DNA of 48,353 nucleotides. Origin: Asanoa siamensis (GTDB lineage: Bacteria; Actinomycetota; Actinomycetes; Mycobacteriales; Micromonosporaceae). Shown piece after piece: positions 43,627 to 48,353 of this stretch. The stretch spans positions 1 through 48,353 of the forward strand of contig NZ_BONE01000059.1 in NCBI RefSeq assembly GCF_016862555.1. The letters are read 5' to 3'. The notes beneath the pieces are model-generated. The model made no database searches, was not told where the DNA came from, and saw only the letters and a program-made list of their open reading frames with translations. Position numbers and translations under genes: made by a program. The stretch's first letter is position 1; every line of letters starts with the position of its first letter.

Positions 43627-43654
43627 TCAGGTCAGCCTCCGCTGCCTGTGGTCA
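43605..43654. repeat. 25-bp tandem duplication spanning two convergent stop codons
   Basis: GGTCAGCCTCTGCTACCTGTGATCA-type unit (positions 43605-43629) is followed at once by a second copy (43630-43654) with three substitutions. Copy 1 holds the last codons and stop of the DoxX-like gene; copy 2 holds the last codons and stop of the hydratase on the other strand. Confidence 0.8.
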
Positions 43655-44642
43655 AGCGGGGATAGACCCGGCGGGCGTTGCGCTCGTAGACCGCGGCGGC
43701 GTCGGCCGGCGCCAGCGCCAGCGCGTCCACGTACCGGCGGGTGTCGTCGAAGTGGTCGCCGGTCCGGGGGTCGATGCCGCGAACCGCGCCGATCATCTCC
43801 GAGCCGAACAGCAGGTTCTCGACGGGCAGCACGGCGAACAGCAGGTCGATGCCCGGCTGGTGATACACGCAGGTGTCGAAGAAGACGTTGCCCAGCAGCG
43901 CGTCCTCCGGCGCCGGGCGCGCGAGCATGTCGGCCAGGCCACGGAAACGACCCCAGTGGTACGGAACCGCGCCGCCGCCGTGCGGGATCACCAGCCGCAG
44001 TGTCGGGAAGTCGTGGAACAGGACCGCCTGGAGCAACTGCATGAACGCCGTCGTGTCCGCGTTCAGGTAGTGGGAGCCCGTCGCGTGGAAGTTGGGGTTG
44101 GTCACCGCGGACACGTGCACCATCGCCGGCACGTCCAGCTCGACCAGCGCCTCGTAGAGCGGATACCAGGCACGGTCGGTCAGCGGCGGCGACGTCCAGT
44201 GCCCGCCGCTCGGGTCCGGGTTGAGGTTGCAGCCCACGAAGCCGAGCTGCTCGACACAGCGCCGCAGCTCGCCCACCGACCGCGCGATCGGCACCCCCGG
44301 CGACTGCGGGAGCTGGGCCACGCCCGCGAACGACTCCGGGAACAACCCGACCACCCGCGCGATCAGGTCGTTGCAGGCCGTGGTCCAGGCCACGCTGACC
44401 GACTCGTCACCGGCGTGGTGGCCCATCGCCGACGCCCGCGGCGAGAACAGCGTCAGGTCGACGCCCCGCGCCCGCATCAGCGCGAGCTGACTGTCCACGA
44501 CGGACGCTCGCAGGTCCTCATCGGACAACACCGGGTACGGCGGCGGCGCGACCCCCGCGTCGTAGGCGGCGAGCTGGGCGGCCCGCCACCGCGTGTGGGC
44601 CGCCGGCGCCGTCGTGTAGTGGCCGTGGCAGTCGATGATCAC
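43632..44642 (-). CDS. ligJ: 4-oxalomesaconate hydratase (LigJ-type amidohydrolase)
   Basis: A 336-residue amidohydrolase-2 protein. It follows LigJ closely: IIDCHGHYTTAP metal motif at the N-terminus, LTLFSPRASAMGHH, LPQSPGV, GFVGCNLNPDPSGGHWTSPP, HYLNADTTAFMQ, RLVIPHGGGAVPYHWGRFRG, VFFDTCVYHQPGIDLL and SEMIGAVRGIDP. LigJ hydrates the enol form of 4-oxalomesaconate to 4-carboxy-4-hydroxy-2-oxoadipate in the protocatechuate/gallate 4,5-cleavage pathway. The GTG start overlaps the stop of the dioxygenase gene by 4 nt. It is last in the operon. Confidence 0.88.
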   Translation of the reverse strand: MIIDCHGHYTTAPAAHTRWRAAQLAAYDAGVAPPPYPVLSDEDLRASVVDSQLALMRARGVDLTLFSPRASAMGHHAGDESVSVAWTTACNDLIARVVGLFPESFAGVAQLPQSPGVPIARSVGELRRCVEQLGFVGCNLNPDPSGGHWTSPPLTDRAWYPLYEALVELDVPAMVHVSAVTNPNFHATGSHYLNADTTAFMQLLQAVLFHDFPTLRLVIPHGGGAVPYHWGRFRGLADMLARPAPEDALLGNVFFDTCVYHQPGIDLLFAVLPVENLLFGSEMIGAVRGIDPRTGDHFDDTRRYVDALALAPADAAAVYERNARRVYPRLTTGSGG

Positions 44643-45589
44643 GGGGTCACCGGCGGCGTGCCGTGCGTGTGGAACGACGGGATCGTCTTCAGGCCCCACG
44701 CCTGACCCTTGGCCCGTTCCGCCTCCGTCCAGTCGACCGGCTGCCAGTCCGGCGCCAGGACCAGCCGCGCGCCGGCGTTGCACAGCTCGATGCGGTTGCC
44801 GCCGGGCTCGTAGACGTACAGGAAGAAGGTCTGCTGGATCGCGTGCTTGTGCGGCCCGGTCTCGATGAACACGCCCTGCTCCAGCGCGATGTCGGCCGCC
44901 CGCAGGATGTCCTCGCGGGTGTCCGCCGCGAACGCCAGGTGGTGCAGCCGCCCCGCCGTGCCGGTGCCGTCCCGCGTGTAGACCGCGTCGTACCCCTTGT
45001 TGGTGAACGTCGTCCAGCTTCCGGCCACGGCGCCGCCGTCGAGCACGATCTGCTCGGTCACCATCGCGCCGAGCGTGTCGCGCAGGTAGTCGCGGTTGGG
45101 CTCGACCGCCACGCCGAGGAAGTTGACGTGGTCCAGGCGGCGGACGCTGACCCCGCGACCCGGGTACGCCGAGGCCTGGTTCTTCAACGCCGGCCGCAAC
45201 TCGGCGGGCGGCTCGTACCAGGCGCTCTCGTGGTAGAGGCCGAACTCGTGCCCGTCGGGGTCGGTGAACACATAGGTCGGTCCGTAGCCCGGATCCCCGT
45301 CCTGCCAACCGATCCCCCGCCCGGTCGACTCCACCGCGGCGACCCGTCGCGCCAGCGCCGCGGGACTCGACGCGCGCAGGTTCGTGCGCCCCACGCCGGA
45401 GGTGGTGTGCGCCGTCAGCTTGACGGTGATGTTCTCGTAGTCGTCGAACGCCCGCAGGAAGACCGAGTCGCCGGCCGCGCCGTTCTCGTGCAGCCCGAGA
45501 AACCGCGTGAAGAACAGCAGACTCTCCTCGGGTACGGGCGTGCGAAGCTCCACATGGGCCAGATGGGCGACGTCGTGCAAGGGTGGCAT
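44639..45589 (-). CDS. XylE-type (VOC) extradiol ring-cleavage dioxygenase
   Basis: A 316-residue two-domain VOC dioxygenase alignable with catechol 2,3-dioxygenase XylE along its length. The iron ligands are H154, H217 and E268 (XylE H153, H214, E265); second-shell H249 and Y258 match XylE H246 and Y255. The XylE acid-base residue H199 (in TKAHD) is replaced by Y200 (NKGYD). The enzyme probably opens a catecholic ring. Because every other enzyme of the operon processes 4-oxalomesaconate, its substrate may be gallate or a related acid; this is inference, as gallate dioxygenases known to me are LigB-type. GGAG precedes the ATG. Confidence 0.85.
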   Translation of the reverse strand: MPPLHDVAHLAHVELRTPVPEESLLFFTRFLGLHENGAAGDSVFLRAFDDYENITVKLTAHTTSGVGRTNLRASSPAALARRVAAVESTGRGIGWQDGDPGYGPTYVFTDPDGHEFGLYHESAWYEPPAELRPALKNQASAYPGRGVSVRRLDHVNFLGVAVEPNRDYLRDTLGAMVTEQIVLDGGAVAGSWTTFTNKGYDAVYTRDGTGTAGRLHHLAFAADTREDILRAADIALEQGVFIETGPHKHAIQQTFFLYVYEPGGNRIELCNAGARLVLAPDWQPVDWTEAERAKGQAWGLKTIPSFHTHGTPPVTP

Positions 45590-45598
45590 GGGTCTCCT

Positions 45599-46651
45599 TC
45601 AGCGGGGGTACGCGACTCCGTCGAAGAGCTTGCGGACGGTACGCACGACGCCGGAGCGGACGGCGCGGGGCGGATCGGTGGCCGTGTCCACGACGACGTC
45701 GACGAGCATCGAGCCGGTCGGGTGCTCGACCTCGACCCGCGGCCCGGCCCAACCGGCGGTCAGCGCGTGGCCGACCGCACCCGGCAATCGCATCCCGGTC
45801 ACCGTGCTGACGGCGGCGAGCACCCCGATCGCGGTATGCGGCCGCACGGGGATGAACGACCGCGTGCACACCTGCCCACCGGCGCGGGGCGGCGCGAGCA
45901 GCACGGTCTTGGGGACGGGCGCGGCGGCGACGTCGCCGAGTCCCATCAGGACGGCGGCCGCCCGCCGCACGACGTCGATCCGCGCACCGCTAGCCTCCAA
46001 AGTGGATGGTGATTCATACCCCGTCAGCCCGAACGACGACGCCAGCGCCAGCACGACCGGCATCCCGTTGTCGACGCAGGTCACCTCGATCCCCTCGACG
46101 ACGTCGCGCACCCGGCCGGTCGGCAGCAACCCGCGCGCGCCGGCCGTGTCCTCGAAGGCCACCAGCACAGGCGCCGCCGTCCCCGGCACGCCGGCGATCG
46201 CGACGTCGCCGCGGTACTCGACCCGACCGCCCGGCGTCGGGAAGGTGGTCACGGCGACGGCTCCGCTGTTCACCATCCGTACCCGGACGCTGGTCTCCGA
46301 GGGGTCGGCGGCGACCAGGCCGCGCTCCACCGCGAACGGCCCGACCCCGGCGAGCAGGTTGCCGCAGTTCTGCCGGTCGCTGACCGTCGCCTCCTCGACG
46401 CCCACCTGCAGGAACAGGTAGTCGACGCCGTCGGCGCCCGCCGAGACGACCGCGACCTTGCTGGTCAGCGACGTCGCGCCGCCAAGGCCGTCGATCTGCC
46501 GGGGATCGGGCGAACCCATCAGCCGCAGCAGCAGGTCGTCGCGCTCGTCGGGCGGGTCGGGCAGGTCGTCGGCGAGGAAGTAGAGGCCCCGGGACGTCCC
46601 ACCGCGCAGCATCATGCACCGCACCCCGGTGGCGTCGTAGTCACCCGCCAT
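45599..46651 (-). CDS. 4-oxalomesaconate tautomerase (GalD/PrpF family)
   Basis: A 350-residue PrpF-fold isomerase. It carries MLRGGTSRGLYFLADDLP, MGSPDPRQIDGLGGATSLTSKVA and the QNCGN active-site Cys motif with FAVERGLV, the pattern of GalD. GalD converts the keto form of 4-oxalomesaconate to its enol form, the LigJ substrate. The start at 46651 overlaps the aldolase 3' end by 11 nt; the frame to 46960 is an antisense artefact. It lies between the aldolase and the dioxygenase in one operon. Confidence 0.87.
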   Translation of the reverse strand: MAGDYDATGVRCMMLRGGTSRGLYFLADDLPDPPDERDDLLLRLMGSPDPRQIDGLGGATSLTSKVAVVSAGADGVDYLFLQVGVEEATVSDRQNCGNLLAGVGPFAVERGLVAADPSETSVRVRMVNSGAVAVTTFPTPGGRVEYRGDVAIAGVPGTAAPVLVAFEDTAGARGLLPTGRVRDVVEGIEVTCVDNGMPVVLALASSFGLTGYESPSTLEASGARIDVVRRAAAVLMGLGDVAAAPVPKTVLLAPPRAGGQVCTRSFIPVRPHTAIGVLAAVSTVTGMRLPGAVGHALTAGWAGPRVEVEHPTGSMLVDVVVDTATDPPRAVRSGVVRTVRKLFDGVAYPR

Positions 46652-47327
46652 GGCGCTCGTACTCGATGCCCAGCGCGGCGAGGCGCTCCCGCAGCCCGTA
46701 CCGGTCGAGGCCCACCTCCCCCGCCGCGAACGCGGCCCGGGTCGCGGCCTCCTTCTCGGTGCGCGCGCGGGCGGCGGCCAGGGCCCGCGGCACGTCCAGG
46801 CGTGGCACCACCAGCACCCCGTCGTCGTCGCCGAGCACCACGTCGCCGGGGTGCACGGTCTGGCCGCCGAGCACAATCGGCACGTTGACGGCGCCGGCGG
46901 TGGCCTTGACGGTCCCCTGCGCGCTGACCGCCCGCGACCAGACGGGAAATTCCATCTCACGCAGCGCCGCGACGTCCCGCACCCCGGTCGCCAGGACCGC
47001 CCCGCGTACGCCGCGCCGGCGCAGCGACACCGCGAACAGTTCGCCGAACAGCCCGTCGGTGGACGGCGAGGTCGTCGCCACGACCAGCACGTCGCCGGGG
47101 CGGCACTGCTCCACCGCGACGTGGATCATCAGGTTGTCGCCGGGCCAGCAGAGCACGGTGACCGCGGTGCCGCCGGTTCGGGCGCCGGCCCAGGCGGGCC
47201 GGAACTCCGGGCCGAGATAGCCGACCCGGCCGAGGGCCTCGTGCACGGTCGCCACCCCGTGCCCGGCCAGGTCCGCGGCGACGGCGACGTCCGCGCGGGG
47301 CGGGTCGGTGATCACGACGGTACGCAC
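46641..47327 (-). CDS. ligK: 4-carboxy-4-hydroxy-2-oxoadipate aldolase (LigK/RraA fold)
   Basis: A 228-residue class II pyruvate aldolase of the RraA-like fold. Motifs follow the CHA/HMG aldolases: GRVGYLGPEFRPAWAGAR, TAVTVLCWPGDNLMIHVAVE, TTSPSTDGLFGELFA, ATGVRDVAALREM and GDDDGVLVVPR with the acidic metal site. It splits 4-carboxy-4-hydroxy-2-oxoadipate into pyruvate and oxaloacetate, the last step of the pathway. GTG 47327 has an AAGGGGG site; an ATG at 47399 would run through the operator. It is the first gene of the operon. Confidence 0.9.
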   Translation of the reverse strand: MRTVVITDPPRADVAVAADLAGHGVATVHEALGRVGYLGPEFRPAWAGARTGGTAVTVLCWPGDNLMIHVAVEQCRPGDVLVVATTSPSTDGLFGELFAVSLRRRGVRGAVLATGVRDVAALREMEFPVWSRAVSAQGTVKATAGAVNVPIVLGGQTVHPGDVVLGDDDGVLVVPRLDVPRALAAARARTEKEAATRAAFAAGEVGLDRYGLRERLAALGIEYERHGG

Positions 47328-47383
47328 GGCGCCCCCTTTCCCATTCACGGGCCACGATGCGCGCTCGGGCGGCGGATTGTCAA

Positions 47384-47399
47384 CAATCCTGTCGACCAT
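47384..47399. promoter_or_regulatory. GGATTGT-CA-ACAATCC palindrome, probable GntR operator
   Basis: Perfect 7-2-7 inverted repeat between the divergent LigK operon and the GntR gene, 56 bp from the aldolase start and 37 bp from the regulator start. The TTGT-N2-ACAA core is typical of FCD-type GntR operators. Confidence 0.65.
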
Positions 47400-47436
47400 C
47401 TTGTCCCGTCGATGCGTTCCGGCTTACCGTCGCGCC

Positions 47437-48069
47437 ATGACCCCCGCACAGACCCGCACGGCGCTGCGCGCGGCGATCCTGGGCGGCACCTACCTGCCCG
47501 GCGAGCGACTGGTCGAGGCGCAGCTCACGGCGCACTTCCAGACGAGCCGGTCCGCGGTACGGGCGGCGCTGCGCGACCTGGCCGGCGAGGGCCTCGTGGT
47601 GGCCGAGCCCCACCGCGGAGCGCACGTCCGCAAGGTCTCCCTGGCGGAGGCCATCGAGATCACCGAGGTACGGATGGTCCTCGAAGGCCTGGTCGCGTCC
47701 CGGGCGGCGGCCACCGTCGACGACGCCGGCGCGGCCGAGTTGGCGGAGGTCGGCGGGTTGATGCGGGCGGCGGTCGAGGCGGGCGAGTTCCGCCGCTACA
47801 GCGACCTCAACCAGCGGCTGCACGCGCTGATCCGGCGGATCGCGGGGCACCGCACGGCCGACGACCTGATCGGCCGGCTGCACGGGCAACTGGTCCGGCA
47901 CCAGTTCATGCTCTCGCTCCTGCCCGGGCGACCGGCGGTCTCGCTCGCGCAACACGAACACGTCATCACGGCGATCCTGGCCCGCGACCCGGCGGCGGCG
48001 GAGGCGGCGATGCGCGCCCACATCGCCAGCGTCATCGACGCCTTGCACACCCTGGACGGCACGCCATGA
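47437..48069 (+). CDS. GntR (FCD-type) regulator of the ring-cleavage operon
   Basis: A 210-residue GntR regulator. N-terminal winged helix (about 5-65; GERLVEAQLTAHFQTSRSAVRAAL) and C-terminal FCD domain (about 75-205) with SDLNQRLHALI and later His-containing helices (QHEHVITAI, MRAHI) suited to metal and acid binding. It is divergent from the aromatic operon across a perfect palindrome, so it probably represses it until a pathway intermediate binds. Start is ATG 47437; an upstream frame start at 47308 overlaps the aldolase gene and is discarded. Confidence 0.87.
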   Translation: MTPAQTRTALRAAILGGTYLPGERLVEAQLTAHFQTSRSAVRAALRDLAGEGLVVAEPHRGAHVRKVSLAEAIEITEVRMVLEGLVASRAAATVDDAGAAELAEVGGLMRAAVEAGEFRRYSDLNQRLHALIRRIAGHRTADDLIGRLHGQLVRHQFMLSLLPGRPAVSLAQHEHVITAILARDPAAAEAAMRAHIASVIDALHTLDGTP

Positions 48070-48151
48070 CGGGCCGGCGCCCACGCCGCGAGGCCGAGCC
48101 GGGCACCTGCGCGCGACCGGCGTCGCCGTGCGTCGCGGGCGAGGAGTCGGC

Positions 48152-48353
48152 ATGACCGCGTTCGCGGTGCTGGGGCTCGGTGAGGCGGGTGGGCGGTTCG
48201 CGGCCGATCTGGTGCGGGCCGGTGCGGAGGTGAGCGGCTACGACCCGCGGCCCGCGGCGCCGGCCGGCGAGCGGGAGCCGGCGCCACGCGGCGAGCGGGA
48301 GCCGGCGCCACGCGGCGAGCGGGAGCCGGCGCCACGCGGCGAGCGGGAGCCGG
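48152..48353 (+). CDS. NAD(P)-binding oxidoreductase, N-terminal fragment (cut by window end)
   Basis: The first 67 codons of a gene that runs off the window. It begins MTAFAVLGLGEAGGRFAADL, a G-x-G-x-x-G Rossmann motif as in 6-phosphogluconate / 3-hydroxyisobutyrate dehydrogenase-like enzymes. GAGGAG precedes the ATG. After the second beta strand (GYDPRP) the frame enters in-phase 8-residue repeats (GEREPAPR), which is unusual inside a Rossmann domain. It follows the GntR gene and may belong to the aromatic pathway, but the visible part is too short to assign a substrate. Confidence 0.6.
   Translation, partial: MTAFAVLGLGEAGGRFAADLVRAGAEVSGYDPRPAAPAGEREPAPRGEREPAPRGEREPAPRGEREP
48266..48353 (+). 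repeat. 24-bp in-frame tandem repeat, at least 3.7 copies
   Basis: Unit GGCGAGCGGGAGCCGGCGCC + ACGC repeats exactly at 48266, 48290 and 48314, with a fourth partial copy from 48338 cut by the window end. Each unit encodes GEREPAPR. Copies are identical, so the array is young or actively homogenised. Confidence 0.9.

Noticed and set aside
45599-46960. A longer tautomerase start at 46960
   Set aside because: The extra residues are antisense-type Arg/Ser-rich sequence overlapping the aldolase gene; MAGDYDATGV at 46651 fits the family N-terminus.
48066-48155. A 29-codon frame overlapping the GntR stop
   Set aside because: It has the 4-nt overlap of a coupled gene, but the predicted peptide is Arg/Pro/Ala-rich with no recognisable features and simply fills the gap before the dehydrogenase start.

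Overview
The window is very GC-rich. Starts are mixed ATG/GTG, genes are packed with 4-nt overlaps, signal peptides are long and Ala-rich, and there are many secreted multi-domain glycan enzymes, GntR/MerR/MocR regulators and an AAC(2')-type acetyltransferase. This is chromosomal DNA of a filamentous actinomycete; a Micromonosporaceae-like genome fits best, but no marker gene fixes the genus. No rRNA, tRNA, CRISPR array or transposase was seen.

Layout. (1) 1-9 kb: a secreted peptidoglycan-binding protein with its terminator; a degenerate ~135-bp dimeric repeat array (about 800-1420); an SDR divergent from a serine hydrolase and MerR regulator; a double zinc-ribbon protein; a large membrane GGDEF-EAL protein; a GNAT-like protein. 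(2) 9-11 kb: a membrane-anchored multicopper oxidase with a small membrane partner. (3) 11.2-29.5 kb, all on the minus strand: a glycan/sugar-acid locus. Its distal half encodes five secreted proteins: a GH95-like hydrolase, two ThuA proteins (one fused to DUF1080 and two F5/8C domains), and two GSDH-PKD-CBM proteins ending in different beta-trefoil lectins. Its proximal half encodes L-fuconate dehydratase, a ribose-type ABC importer and a GntR regulator. Operator-like motifs in front of both halves suggest joint control. (4) 29.7-38.7 kb: type II NADH dehydrogenase, PrpE-like acyl-CoA synthetase, a TauE permease, an endonuclease-fold protein, a CMD/PEP-mutase pair divergent from a MocR regulator, and an SMP-30 protein. 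(5) 38.7-43.6 kb: NUDIX; an ArsR-AAC(2') pair divergent from peptide deformylase across a perfect palindrome; ComB, DHFR-like, PanE-like and DoxX-like genes. (6) 43.6-48.35 kb: an aromatic ring-cleavage operon (XylE-type dioxygenase, 4-oxalomesaconate tautomerase and hydratase, CHA aldolase) divergent from a GntR regulator, then a dehydrogenase gene cut by the window end inside a 24-bp tandem repeat.

Functional reading. The 11-29 kb locus looks like a module that attacks a fucose-containing or related glycan outside the cell by hydrolysis and possibly by oxidation/3-keto chemistry, imports the product and funnels a sugar acid through dehydration. The 43-48 kb operon carries the steps from 4-oxalomesaconate to pyruvate and oxaloacetate, with an unusual candidate ring-cleaving enzyme. 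Functions are inferred from remembered family motifs; no database search was possible.
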